Positions 23,240 through 36,124 of a stretch of 64,000 bases of DNA are shown here, one piece after another. The notes beneath the pieces are model-generated. The model saw nothing but the letters and a program-made list of their open reading frames with translations, was not told the origin of the DNA and searched no databases. Both the position numbers and the translations under genes were made by a program. Position 1 is the first letter of the stretch; the number at the start of each line of letters is the position of its first letter. The DNA is from Pseudopyrenochaeta lycopersici (taxonomy: Eukaryota; Ascomycota; Dothideomycetes; Pleosporales; Pseudopyrenochaetaceae). The stretch lies in the NCBI GenBank assembly GCA_003313425.1, contig NHZP01000010.1, positions 1,116,001 through 1,180,000 of the forward strand, read 5' to 3'.

Positions 23240-26200
23240 CTAACTTGTCTTATTATAGCCTGTCTACTTTACTAGATATTCATGTCGGTTGCGTCGTCTG
23301 TTGAGACGCAGGTCCTCTATACTTTCGACAAAGTACTCCTCCTCCTCCTTATCTACTATTACTAGTCCGGGCGGTATCACTTATTGACCAGGCAAGTAGT
23401 CTAACTTGGCTGCAGCTGGTCAGAGTAGAGAGACGTGGAAAACTGGGTGTATCTTTATAGATTCAGGCAGTTCAAGTCTATACGCGTGAGAGGAGATCTT
23501 CTTAGCTACGCAGTAGAGGCTAAGATTCTTCTAGTCTAGCTTCTTCGAGGCTCGTTAAGTGCGGATATTTCAAGCATTAAGCCAGACTTCGTCGCCTACT
23601 TCGTACGCAGGTGCTAGGAGGCGTTTCTTATTTACGTGTTCCTGTTAACGGGCTTAGGCCTATATTATTTCTTCGCAGATAAACTCTATTATATCACGCA
23701 TCTTCTTAATTATCTAGTTAGCTTCTCAGGCCTGTAGAGCCTAGTATAGGGCTCTCCTTGTATTTAAGGGCGGTTCAAAACCTATTCGTGGGTTCTAGCT
23801 AAAGTAGGCTATTATTAGGGATAACCTAGTTAATTCTAAGACTGTGTTATTAGCTTCGAATTAGGTAATAGGCAAGCAGCTAACCTAGTTAGTTTGCTGA
23901 TAGTTCGTATACGCGCGTAGGACCTACTCCATTACTAAATTCATAATCTCAGTCTAGCCGTCAGTTTCAGGGTAGTAGCTAGTTAAATAGCGTTAGTCGA
24001 TTTTTAATTATTTGCAGAGTTCGTTAAAGAAAGCAGAGACAAACTATCTACTATAGTCAGAGATAATCGTATTTAGAAGGCCGTAATATACCTACACGTA
24101 GCAAATAAACAGCCAGGCGACGTCTAGAGCTTCTATCTTAGCACAGGGGATTAGGTAGCAGTATTTAGATAGCTAATTAACTACTACTATAATATTAGTA
24201 CATCCTTTAGATTTAGGGAGGTTAGTTACAAAGTTAACTAATATGTCTTACTATCGTCTTTTAGGTACTAGTAGAGGCTTAAGCAGGCCGTAATACTTCT
24301 CGCGAGAGGCTTTTAATTATTAGCAGGTATAGCAGTAGGTAATATAACAGCGAATCGTCTAGAACATGTTTAGCCAGTAGTATTCTCTTTAGAGGATTTC
24401 TAACGTCTTTCCTTGTCCTAGGTAGCCGCCTGTAGGGGAGTCATATGCTGCGCGTAAGAGCTTAATAATAAGTTTGTTATGTGTAGAGATTACTAGTTGT
24501 CCTTAGTAGTACAGGCGCTAATTTCGTTCTTTATATTCTAAGAGTAAGACTTTCTTAGATCGCTAAGTATTAGTCCTTAATAGGGCTAAGATTTCCTGTA
24601 TAAATAGGTTAGAGTCGTATTCTGCGTTAATAATCTCTTAGATAGAGCGTTTAGTTTCTAATAAGGAAAGATTATAGGCGCTAGAGGGTGCCTTAGATAT
24701 TAGATATTTAAACAGATCTAGTTGTAGCAGTGTCTATTTACAAGCGTTATATGCCTCTTCCTAGGCGGGCTAGTCTTAGGAGCGTCGTGTTAGTGCGTCA
24801 GGTTTTTCTCCTAGCTTGCCTAGTTAATACGTAATTATAAAGTTAAAACAGGATAAGTACTCTAACTAGCGGGCTTATTAGTAGCTTAGTTATTTTATAG
24901 TCGTAAAATACTATAGGTTCTTATAATTACTTAATATGTTAATTAGGAAGTAGGCTCCCTCTAGTTCTAGTCTCTAGTATTCAAAGCAGCGTACAATTGC
25001 GAGTAATTCCTTATTATATATCTTGTAATTACTCTTAGTAGAGTTTATTCTCTTTAAGTAATACGCGATAGGCTAGAGGACCCCTCCCTCGTCCTTCTAG
25101 GATAGGACTCCTACCATCACGTAGTCTAAGGCGTCGGCCTTAATAACTATAGGCAGGTTAGGGTTAAAGTAACGGAGAATTAGAGCGGTCGTAAAGGCTT
25201 ATTTTAAATTATTAAATGCTTTGCAGCAAGCGTTAGTAAAGGAGAACTTAGTATCCTTCTTTGTTAGGTGTACTAGAGGTGTAACTATATATAAGAAGTT
25301 ATTAATAAACCTCTAGTAGAAGTTAGCGAACCCTAGGAAAGCGCGTACGTCTTTTACGTTCCTTAGGTATTCCTAGTCTTAGATAGCTTAAACCTTTCTA
25401 GGGTCTATCTTTACTCCGCTTATAGTAATTACGTAGCCTAGGTATGTAACCTCAGATTAGTAGAACTCGCACTTATTAATATTAAGTTGTAATCCAGCTT
25501 CTTGTAAGGCTCTAAGGACAGATTAGACATATTCTTAGTACTCCTGCAGGTTCTTACTATAGATTAAGATATTATTAAGGTAGGTAGTATAGAAAATGTC
25601 TAGGTATAGACGTAGGACGTCGTTTACAAAGTGTTAGAACGTACTTAGCGCGTTAGCTAAGCTAAAGGGCATAACGAGGTACTTAAATATACTGTATCTC
25701 GTACAGAAGGCAGTCAGCCATTTATCTCCTTCTACAATACGGAGGCGGTTAAAGGCAGCAATAATATTAAGCTTCGTGTAGTACTTAGCTTTACTAAGTC
25801 AGTTTAGGGTTTCCTAGATTAGTAGTATCAGGTATTAGTTCTTAATAGTAACAGCATTAAGGCCTTAGTAGTCTATACAGAATTAAAGGCCTCCTCTTAG
25901 TTTCTTAATAAAGATAACAGGCGAGGTAACAAGAGATAAGCTAGCTCGGATAAAGCCTTTTAAGAGGTTGTCTTTAAGGTATTTACGTAATATAAGTAGC
26001 TTATTCTAGGACATGCTGTATAGTAGCCTAAGGTTAGGTTATTTACCTTCCTTAAGGTTAATCTTATAATTATATAGCCGTCTTTTAGGCAGCTAATCTA
26101 ACTCTTGTTGCGAAAAGACTATAAGCAGATCGTAATATTTAGCAGGCACCTTAGTAGCTAGGTTAGTGTAGGTCTTAGGAGTAAGGGCTTTATTAATATT

Positions 26201-27900
26201 AGTAATTAATACTGCAAATATTTTATAGTCTTACTTCTTAGCTAGGCGAATAAGTAGTTCAGCTCTAATACAGTATATGTCTAGGTTAGGTTAAGACGAG
26301 AGGTTAGGTTCTTCTTCTCTATTAGGTCTTAAAGCAGGAGTCTCTAGGGACTCTTCTACAGGTTCTTTCAGTTAGCGATTTATCTTAAGCAACTAGTAGT
26401 CGTGTCAGTATTAGATAGTTAGGTTCAGGCGAGTAGGCCTAGAGCGACTAGTATAGACTAGTACACTAGCTAAGGCTTCAGTCTTTGGTGGGTTCGTGTT
26501 ATAGTTCTTACGTAGGCAGCGTTTAGTGCACTGTCAAGCGTTAAACTTCAGCTATTCGTGCTTATAATCTACGCTAATCTTATGCTTATATATCTAAGGT
26601 TAGCTAAGGATTATATTATAACAGCCTGTGTTTATAATATATAAGTGCAGGTTCTCTATATAGTTTCTGTAGCGGAGGGTTAGGTTAACAGTGTAAGAGA
26701 CTTCTCTACTATTAAGTACAGTTCTAGTAAATCTAGTCAGGTATATAACGTAAAGTAGCAGTGTTTAATTTAGTTTTAGGTTACGCGCGAGATCTCTGTA
26801 GATATAACTAATACTAGTTGCTCTAGTATCAACAAGGGCTTTCAGGTTACTCTTTACAGGGCCTTATTAGATTAAGCAGGGTATAGTTATACTATGTTTC
26901 TATAAGTCTTAACAGGGCGTGGCCTAGAGTTTAGCAGAGATTTAGTAAGTACGCAGTCCTAGGGAGTAACTTATCCTCAGGACAAGGCTTTTCCCTTGCG
27001 AGAGTGGGAACGAGCTGCTTTACGTTCGCGAGATCGTCTTAAGCTACTAGTTAAGGTCAAGGATCCGCGACTCTAAGGGCTTTTTAGTGACTGCAGACGA
27101 TAACTATTCATGCGTAGTTAGAGCAAGGGAATAGAGCAGTAACAGGAGATATAATCTTTAGAGTCGCATTTAAAACAGCGTCCTTCCTTAATCTGTTTTT
27201 AATGCTCCGCAGAACTAACAGGAGCGTAGTTAGTAACGTTAATCTCTATTTCTGTTAGATACTAGCGTTGTTTAGGTTAAGACAGCAGGTAACGCAAATC
27301 ATTATTGTATAACGCAATTAGGTTTGTATAATTATTTAGAGACTAAGAGATTAGTACGCTAACTATAACTCTTCTTAAATTATTAGAGAGAGAGCGGCGG
27401 AGTTAGTTAATCTAGGCTCCTTTATTTAGGTTAGTATTAGCTACTAGCTTTCTAAAATCCGAGAAGTAGGACAGGAAGTTCTTCTTTCCTTATTTTAAGT
27501 TATCTAATTAGCTCTACGCAGTAAGTTCTTAGTTTAGATCTCTATAGGTAGCGTTAAGGAATCTAATAAGTTAATCTATAGTTATAATATCTTTATCTAT
27601 AAGAGGGTCTACTAGTATAGTAGGGTCGCGCTTAAGATAAGAGTATGCGTAGATTAGGCGGGCTTCTTTATTTACGAATTAATTAGCGTTTCTTTTTAAC
27701 TTATATCGCAGTTTTGTTAGGAAGAGTAGGAGGTCCTTCTTCCTTCTACTAAACGCAGGTAGGTTAGGGAGTTGTTCTAATTTTAGCCTGATCGCAGGGG
27801 GTTTAGAAAGAGAGGTTTAGGTTATAGGTAAGGTAAGAGTTACAAGAGAGGATCTATCGCTAGATAATGTCTCTTTATTACTTAGTTAGCTCTTAGCTTT
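23240..27900 (-). pseudogene. Chromovirus gag-pol relic with chromodomain
   Basis: Read on the minus strand. Gag CCHC knuckle CFKCDSKD near 27130-27180. Protease ALVDT near 26830. RT with GGL.FCIDY near 25870-25900 and YLNNILIYS near 25557-25582, which is the YLDD box with both Asp codons changed to Asn. Integrase zinc-finger CYTC near 24330. NFVTNLPKSKGCTN around the first catalytic region near 24185-24240. C-terminal chromodomain EYFVESIEDLR...HEYLVK near 23270-23340. Trp codons have become TAG in several places. Chromodomains direct integration to methylated histone H3 in characterised relatives; that role here is inferred. Confidence 0.9.
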
Positions 27901-28124
27901 AGTTATTATAATAGCTAGGGCAGTAGCAGACTTTATCTTAATTACCTTAAGTTTTTAGCGTAGAGTCGCTATCTCTTTATAATAGCGGGCTTCCTACTTA
28001 GACAAGGAGGCCTGTAAGGCTTCATTTCTAGCTTTTAACGCTTCGCTACTAACTCTTAGTTTCTGCAGCTGTTGCAGGATAAGCTAAAATAGATCTATAT
28101 TTTCTTAAGAGGCTATAGTAAATA

Positions 28125-28133
28125 ACGCAACGT
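28125..28133 (-). other. Putative self-priming PBS of the chromovirus
   Basis: Two bases inside the 5' LTR the minus strand reads ACGTTGCGT. This is the exact reverse complement of ACGCAACGT, which the element's own transcript strand carries inside the LTR (28222-28230). That is the layout of Tf1-type self-priming, where the RNA 5' end folds back onto the PBS. No tRNA-like TGG start is seen. Confidence 0.55.
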
Positions 28134-28135
28134 AA

Positions 28136-28357
28136 TATCACGAGAGGCTATAAGTAGGGATTTTAACGCTTAACTAATAGCTTAATTTTTATACTACGTA
28201 CAATCTTAGGTGTAATACAAGACGTTGCGTAAAGAAGAGAAGAGAACAGAAACTTAGGTGCAGAAGAATACTCAGGGGCTAGGCCTGTGCTCGAGCTCAG
28301 GCCTCGACAGGGCTAGCCAATTCAGGTGTTGCGGGAACCACGGTGGTTACCGTGACA
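28136..28357 (-). repeat. Chromovirus 5' LTR
   Basis: 222 bp; its inner terminus is mutated (TATCAC instead of TGTCAC on the plus strand). Followed by target duplication ATAGC. Confidence 0.93.
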
Positions 28358-28467
28358 ATAGCTATTAAGCCTGCTATAGGCTATTCTAAAGATATCCTTA
28401 CTTTTACGTTAAAGCTATAACTAGATTAAAGCCTGCTACTATAGGTAGCCTATACTCCTACTATCTA

Positions 28468-28659
28468 GCCTATAAACTACTCTACGCATACCTAATAAAT
28501 AGCTACTACGTCTACTATAGGCTACTTTTAAAAGACTCTCTACCTTTACTTAATAGTAAAGCAGCCTATAAACTACTCTACATATACCTAATAAACAGCT
28601 ACTATATCTACTATAGGCTACTCCTAAAGGACTCTCTACTTTTACTTAATAGTAAAGCA
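28468..28659. repeat. Two tandem 96-bp units
   Basis: GCCTATAAACTACTCTAC... repeats with a 96-bp period (units start 28468 and 28564) with a few C/T differences. The period is a multiple of three, so it may have been a coding duplication in the unclassified element. Confidence 0.75.
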
Positions 28660-31600
28660 GCTACTAGAGCTGCCCTTAATACTCTTACCTTACGTATATA
28701 TTTAACTAGCGCATACTAAGCTCTACTACCTAACCTTTAATACTATACTCTGCCTATAAATATATTAGACTAGTCTACTCTGCTTTATAATATTACCTTA
28801 AGAAATAGCTTAGTTAGCTACTTACGCTCTATTATAATAATAAGTTCTATATAAAAGATAGCTAAGGATAGCGCTACTACTTAGCTGCGCCTTACTATAA
28901 TAGTAAGTTATATATAATAGTAAGAAGTAATAAACAGCTACGTCTATAAAGGTAACTAGTACCTATTAGACTACCTCTTTTTAAGCCTACTAGATATACG
29001 AAACTCTTATAAAGGTAAAGTAGTTTACTATAAAGAATATAGCTTATAAGATAAGCTAGAGTATAACCTATCTAATAACTCTAAAATAAACCTATACTAT
29101 AAGTAATATAATTATTTACTATATATAATAAAGATAATACTAACTACTAAAATACTAAGTAATAATATAGTAGTAGCTAGATAATACTACTGTGAGATAG
29201 TAAAACAACTTATAATAATAGTAGAATAATATAATAAGCTTATTAAACTAACTAAGGTAGTAATAGAAATAGCGTAGTTTTATAATAAATATACTAAGGT
29301 ACTTAAACTAAAGTACTACTATAAAAAGAGCGTATAGACACAGTATATAGCTGTATTTAGTACCTACCTATTATATATCTTTATTAACTACTAGAAGGAT
29401 AGGACTTAGCTAGCTAGATAGCTACTACCTAATCTTATAGTAAAGGCATAACACTACTAGTAACCTAGATAATAATACTAGTGTAGCTACAGCCTACGCC
29501 TACAGCAGCAGCAGCGACTTAGGTAGAGACTTAGCTAATAATCTTAAGACAGCCGCAGCCTACGCCTATAGTAGTAGTAACACCTAAAGCTACTAATACT
29601 ATAAGGAAAACTAATAACTACTAAACTACTATAGAAGTAAACGCTATCTTAGAAGAAATTAGGATATCTTTAAGATTAGCTATACCTAAGTAGCTCTACT
29701 AGCTCTAGGAGCTAGTATAGATTATAATTAGCGCTAAAGCAGCTAAGAAACTTTAGAAACTAACGTTTAAAATAGAAGTAGGACTTAGAATTACTAGCTA
29801 CTCCGTTATATTAATCCTATATAGGAAAGTACTTATAATTTATTACTATAATAGATCTATAATTAATCTAAACTCTACTGGAATCTTAGTACTAAAAGAA
29901 GTAGTAGATAAGCTTATAGCTATAGTAGTAGAATCTATTACTAAAGAAAAGTACTATACTTATAAAATTCTACCTAGCTAAATCTTACGCGCTTTAACTA
30001 GGCCTAATACTAATAGAAGCTAACTTAAGAAAGGATAAAAGTAATACCTAGAGGACTATAATAATAACTTAGAAATAAAATAATAGCTAATACTAGTATA
30101 CTAAAACCTAGCTAATTATAACGCGACTATAGTACTACTACTATACTAAAATATTATAAAGGAACTACTAGTATAGACTAAATAGTAATCTACCTAAGTA
30201 AAGAATAAGGATAAATAGCTATTAGAGGAGAAAGAGGCTACAGCGCCTAAAAAGAAGAGTAACCTAAAAAAGAAGATAGTTAAAGAAAGAAAGTAATTAT
30301 AGTAAGAAAATAAATAAAATAGACTTATAGTAATCTTAGAAGCTACTAAACTTAATATTATAAGAACTTATAAATTATCTATAAGCTATATACTATAGCT
30401 ATCTAAGAGTATAGTATTTCCTAACTTAGTTAGGTTCTCTAGCTAAGAAGGCGTAAGATAGTAAGTATAATAAGAAAAACTAGTAAAGTACTACCTTAAT
30501 AAATACTTATTTAGATAGCTAGTTATAGTATCTAGTAATATTAGAAACTATAATAAATATAGATACTAAGACTAGATAGAAATTAATATCTACTTACTAC
30601 TATAAACTTAAATCTATTCCTTAAAGTAGGGATATAGAATTAATAAAGAAAGAAGAGTTATAAATAAGAGTAGAAGTCTTACTTTATAGCTAAATACTAT
30701 TATTAACCTAAATATTAGAAGAAAGGATATCTAGTAACCTAACTTAACTTTCTATAAGATAACTCTTTTAGTCTCTAAGTATATTAAATAGGCATATAAT
30801 ACTAGAAATTAGGGGCCTACTAACTAAAAGATTATAAAAGTAAACTTTAAGAGATTCCTCTAAAAGAACTAAAGGGGGATAGTAATTTTTAGACCTAAAT
30901 CTATAAAGAATTCTTAATTACTCTTAAATAATATTACACTGCCCTAAGATATAAAGGATAACTCTATAAGTAATAACTTTACTAAACTCTATACTATATA
31001 GCTAAACTATATCTAAGATTTTATAGACTAACTAGATATTAACTTAGCTAAAATTATAGGTAAGATACTAGCTAAGATTAATAAATACTAAAAGTTAGGA
31101 ATACTCTAGCTATCTAACTTTAACTCTAAGTTAGATTAGTTTATATAGACTAATATTAAGGAATTCTATTACTATAATAGACTAGAAGTATTACTTATAA
31201 ATATTAATAGGTTAATAGCCCTAGAAGTAGCTAAAGCTAACTTAAAGGAGTAAAAATAAACTAAAGCAGCTAAACTAGGCCTAGTCCTAAAGAAATAAAA
31301 GATAAACTAAATAGCTACTACTTAATTAAAGAGTAGAGCGCGTTCTATAATTACTAAAACTATAGAAGATAAGATAGATAATAATAACAGCCCTAGTAAT
31401 AACTTTTAGCTAGCTACTAATAATAATAATAGCGAGGAACCTAACTAAGCTGCTACTACCTACTAAAGTAAGGTATAGGCTATAGTTAATCTACTAATAC
31501 CTGCTACAGGCGTAAATAATAGTAGGCTGTTATCTAAGAATAAGGATAAGGATCTAGAAGATAAGGATCTAGTACGCACCTTTATAACGCTTAGTAACCC

Positions 31601-32245
31601 TATTACTAATAAAATAGCTAAGGAAACTAAACTTATAAAAGGTTATAAAGGAGGATTAATTAACTAAGAAGCTATTACGCTAGCCTACAGCTAACGTAAC
31701 TAGGTTAAAGGATTCTAGATCTTAATTTTAAGACCTTATAATAAATAGCTATAGAGGGGTATATTAGCTAGGTATCTTTATATAGGGAGCTCTAGGTTTA
31801 CTTGAAAAGGCTTAGCGTTTTAACTTAAAAGTTCTGTAATAAGTAGCTAGCGATAACTGCTTTAGCTAGGAGGTCTTACTTAAAAGGGTTTAGCGTTCTA
31901 GATAATAACTACTTAGTTAGAGGATTTATAATAGGGATCTCTAGACTTACTAACTAAGAGGCCCTTAAAGTAAACTACTAACTATAATTACTTTAGCTAA
32001 CTATCCTTACTTAAGAGTACTGCGCTTAACTTAGAGGCCTTGCAATAGCTGCACAGATAGTTTAGCGACTCTAGTGAGCTGAGGGGCAGTAAACTGTTAT
32101 AGAACGAAGGTTCCTGTAAAGGTCGCTTATCTTAGCAGGGTCTAGCTATACTTATAGCTGATAGCGGACCTAGCTCTAACTCGTTAGCAAATATGACGTA
32201 TACTATGATAAACAGATTGCTTGCCCGTACCATCTAAGGTTACTC

Positions 32246-34876
32246 TTTCTCTAAATAAATAATATCTTTAGCTTTATTACTATTACTATTAGAGGCTTTT
32301 TTATAGTTAGAGTTACTAGTCTTTAAGCTTACGTACACGTAATAATTAGTAGCTAGGTTACTATACAGATTTCCTTAATACTAGTTATAGCTAGAGTCTA
32401 CGTTATAAGACTTAAGACTATTAGCTAGCTTATAGTTACCTATTCTATTATCTATAAACAATAGATATAGGCTTAAAGTAGGCTTACTAGCTTTCTTAAT
32501 AGGCTTATCTACTACTATCCTTAGAATAAATTTATAAAGTAGTACTAGGCTTAGTCTAGCTAGCGCGTTACGCCCTTTTATTTAATTAGTAAGATACTAA
32601 GGTAATTACTAAAGGTTATAGCTCTAATATATATTATTAATTATATTATAAAGAGATTAGAAGTTAGTAGTAGTATAGATAGTAGGCGCGCTACTAAGGC
32701 TCTGTTAGAGATAGCCTAGAAGCTTAGCTTAAAGCTTATACGCTTAAGTTATAGTAATCTATCTAAGCTAAGTAGTAATAGTATTAAACTCTATTTAGAA
32801 TTGAGCCTATACTTTAACTATAGTAGAGTATTCTAGTAAGCTATATTCTAGGAAGACTAAAGTATTATATTACTATTCTACTATAATATAGTAGTTATAG
32901 TTACTAAAGATAGAGTTAAAGATATAAAAATACTTAAAGTTATCTTTATATTAATATAAAAACATATTAGGCTCTTATAGTAAGATTTAAGTAGAACTAC
33001 TAGTAGCTTAAAAGATAAATTATACTTATATACTATTATATTACTAGTTTAACCTATTATTTTTAAAATAGTTAAGTATTTTTATAATCTACTTATAAAA
33101 ATTAAGACTCTTAGAGTATACTAAAGGTACCTGAATTTACTTATTCTTTATAGATAAAAACTAATATAATCTCTTAATCTTTTAGTAAAGCTTAGTTAAA
33201 TAAGGGCTTAGTATTATTATTATACTTAAGAATATTTAGTATTTATAAGTAAGAAGAAGGTTAGTTAAAAGTAGAATACGCTAAGAGGAACTAAACTTAT
33301 TAAGAATACTACCTACTATATTACTTTATAAGAAGATTTATATAAGCGTACTTATTTCTCTTAGTAGAAGCTTATTTATAGCTCTTAGAACTAGCTATAA
33401 TAAAGTAAGTCTAGTAAGGCTTAAAACTTTAAGAGAGCTAAATAATAGATAGTTACGTAATATAGAGTTCTACTTATTCTTAATTTCTTATAATAAACCT
33501 CCTAAAGTCTTATAGTTAGTAATAAGCTTATTTTACTACTTACTAAGCTTATTATATTCTTTAATTAGCTTATTCTTTTATTAGGTAAAGCTATATTATT
33601 ATTTAGTTAGTTCCTACTTTAGAGTAGAAGTATCAAGATAGTATATCTCTAATAACTTCTTATCCTTATTAAGTGTATAAGTTACGTAAGATTAAAGCTT
33701 AAGAACTTACTAAAGTAGTTCTTTATAAGCTAAATACTTAAGAGTACTAATTACTAAATAGAAGTAAGTAGACTTAAACTTATAGATAGTAATAAACTTA
33801 GAAGGCTACTTAGAGAAAGATAGTTATTAAAGTCCTTAAAGAAACTTAAATTAGTAGCTTCCTTATATAGCTATATCTAATAAGCTTCTATAGTACGCTA
33901 TATTATATTATAAGAGAAGAAATATAAGTTAACTTCTTTAGTTAATAAGTTAGTCTAAGAGCTTTTTAGTATAAATTTAGAGTACTCTATATCTTTAATA
34001 ATAAAGTTTTCTAAGATAATTAGCTCTAAATCCTCTATAGCTTTATTCTTATTCTTCTCTTAGCGTTAATAAGCCTTTTCTTTAAGTTAATTATAAGCTA
34101 CTTATATTTTAGCTAACGCGCTATCTTTCTAATAAGCTTAAAATTTAAGCTACTAGCTAAAGAACTCTTTATTATAAGAGCTATCTACTATTAAGCTAAA
34201 TAAAGAAAGTTAGATAAAAGTAAAAGTAGATATAAAAGTAAAAGTAAAAGTTAAAGTAAAACTAGAAGAAATCCTTAAGCTTTAGTAAGCTAACTTAAGA
34301 TTTAACTATTAGTTAAGTAGTATTATTAGTTAGGTAAAGTTACTAAGACTAAGAGAAATACTTAAGAGTATTATATATAAGCTAAGTTTAGAGAATTACC
34401 TAAATAGGAAGTTTTAGAAAGTAAATATATACTTAAGGTAGTATATACGCGTAATTAAAATATACGTATAGACTATAGTATATAAAAGTAAGAATAATCT
34501 TTAAAGTATTCTTATTTAAAGATAAGAATAATAAGATGTATCGTATTAATAATAATCTTAGCGTTTAAGTAGTATAAAGTATAAGTCCTAAGGTATAAAA
34601 TAGGTTACTAGTAAAGAAACTTAGTAAATTCTAAGCTATTCTAAAGCGTAACTAAGAAAAAATAGCTTATAAAATTTTAGCTAAACTAGTAGTAGAGGAT
34701 AGTACTATAAATTAACTATTATATAAGAGCTATCTTAAAGCTTAACTAAGAGGGGATAAGATCTAGTCTTAGTATAATAGTACTACTTTACTATTAAACT
34801 TACCTAAAAGGTAATAGCTTAAGTAACTATATATTAACTATAAAGAGGAGCTAAAGCGCTGTATAATCCGCTATTA
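32246..34876 (-). pseudogene. 5' part of the outer gypsy element (gag and following), RIP-degraded
   Basis: AT-rich remainder of the outer element between the unclassified insertion and the 5' LTR. On the minus strand around 33300-33900 a long Lys/Leu/Gln-rich, coiled-coil-like frame, broken only by TAA/TAG, is consistent with gag. RT motifs are not discernible by eye. Position and size support this assignment more than sequence does. Confidence 0.5.
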
Positions 34877-35178
34877 AATAAGGTAGTTAATATATATAGT
34901 TAAGATAGTCTTAGTTAAAGAAACTTAATTTAAAGGGAAATAGATAAAATAGCAGATACCTCTTACCTTTAAGGGAGAAGTACTACCTATATACATAAGC
35001 TAGAGCAGGCTAGTCCCGATCCAGTTACCTAGCTTGGTGAAAGGTAAGAGGTAACAGTTACCTTTCACCTGCGTCTAGTAACTTGGCAGGATCGTTACCT
35101 TTCACCTGCGTCTAGTAACTTGGAAGGATTGAACCCTTTCACCTGCGTCTAGTAACCTGAAAGGATTGAACCCTGACA
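34877..35178 (-). repeat. Outer gypsy 5' LTR
   Basis: Partner of 17477-17778; its 3' half (34995-35178) is almost free of RIP. Contains the same tandem ACCTGCGTCTAGTAACTT units and ends in CTGACA. Its inner end (AATAAGG) is mutated relative to the TGTAAGG of the partner. Confidence 0.8.
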
Positions 35179-35651
35179 AATATAGAGTAATTAGTTCTAC
35201 TATACTTTATAATTACTTTTAAAAGAAAACTTATATAAGTAGTAATAGATTATAACTAGTTTTTTTAATAGTAAAGTAGTTATCTTTTTAATACTCTCTC
35301 TAATTCTTTTAGCTTAATCTTATAATAACTACTTATTATAAATTTTACTTAATTTTTTAATCTTACGTTAAAGTAGCTAAAGCTTCTTTTTTAAATAACT
35401 TTAAAGAAAATATAAAAATTTTATTTACTTTAGATACTTAGTTTATAAGAAATTACTTTAGCTTTGTTATAGTAAAAAGATACTATATTATAAATAACTA
35501 GTAACTTTATAAGAAACTACTTAATTTTATCTATATTTATAAAAGCTATATAAGTATATTTATTATAGTAGAAGTATTATAGCTTCTAAACAATATAAAT
35601 ACTAAATAGTAACTTCGAGCTATTACTTATAATAATACTAGTAATAATAGT
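35179..35651. other. RIP-flattened spacer DNA
   Basis: AT-rich flank of the outer gypsy and target of the solo LTR; no coding relic recognised. Confidence 0.5.
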
Positions 35652-36036
35652 TATTGCAAACAACGCGCTGTGACCTGGGGTACGGTAGGCTCACGTGCGC
35701 GCTGACGTGGGAGCTTACCCTGGAGAGACACGTACTTATGTGTGCATTCACGGGCGCGCTTACGTGCGCGCTCACGTGCACGCTCACGTGCAAGCTAATG
35801 GGCAAGCTCACGCAGGAGACACCTGAAGGTAGACTCACGTGCGCGATCACGTGCGCGATCACGTACGCGCTCACGCACGCGTACACGCTGCTTACGCTCC
35901 TACCGTATAATAGCCCCTGTAATAGGCCGTGCTTAGCTCTCCTCTATATAGCTAGCTCTCCTAAGCCTCCTAAATAAAACAGTTATCTTATAGATTACCT
36001 AGGTAACTGTTACCAAGCTCTCACTTTTCCTCTACA
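35652..36036 (+). repeat. Solo copia LTR
   Basis: 385 bp, same family and orientation as the right-arm copia LTRs, but longer because of extra CACGTG/GATCACGTGCGC units. Flanked by ATAGT and ACAGT, a target duplication differing by one C/T change. No internal copia sequence adjoins it, so it is a solo LTR left by LTR-LTR recombination. It ends 88 bp before the right-arm copia element. Confidence 0.85.
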
Positions 36037-36124
36037 ACAGTATATGAGCTTATACTATCTAAATAAAATTATAAAAAAAGAATATTATTTAAAATACTAT
36101 AGAAAATATAAATTTATACCTAGC

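Larger units (their letters stand above)
22825..28357 (-). mobile_element. Chromodomain Ty3/gypsy element (chromovirus), nested
   Basis: 5533 bp, LTRs of 220 and 222 bp (TGTCACGG...), target duplication ATAGC at 22820-22824 and 28358-28362. All parts are in the expected order on the minus strand: zinc knuckle, protease, RT, integrase, chromodomain, polypurine tract. It is only mildly RIP-mutated compared with its hosts, which fits it being the youngest layer of the nest. Inactive because of nonsense codons and altered catalytic residues. Confidence 0.93.
21403..32245. mobile_element. Unclassified element inserted in the gypsy integrase; carries the chromodomain element
   Basis: At ~21403 composition changes abruptly to a GC-richer start (TGCCGCTGCAGCCCGGAC). 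It reverts at ~32245 after another GC-richer stretch. Without the nested gypsy (22820-28362) it is about 5.3 kb. On the plus strand it has long frames broken mainly by TAA/TAG, with Lys/Glu-rich parts (for example 30220-30300), but I see no RT, integrase, transposase or helicase motif. No LTR pair or terminal inverted repeat seen. Boundaries are approximate. Confidence 0.5.
17477..35178 (-). mobile_element. Outer Ty3/gypsy element, split by nested insertions
   Basis: Direct LTRs at ~17477-17778 and ~34877-35178 bracket 17 kb. Removing the ~10.8-kb insertion at 21403-32245 leaves a ~6.9-kb element of normal gypsy size. Minus-strand orientation is shown by a polypurine tract beside the 17477 LTR and by an integrase read on the minus strand up to 21400. 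The ends do not give a matching 5-bp target duplication (CTTAG versus AATAT), so its flanks may have recombined or decayed. It is heavily RIP-mutated. I did not locate its RT by eye; it should lie near 32.25-33.2 kb. Confidence 0.8.

Noticed and set aside
17477..35178. Matching target duplication for the outer gypsy element
   Set aside because: The flanks read CTTAG and AATAT; no shift of the LTR ends by a few bases restores a match, so none is claimed.
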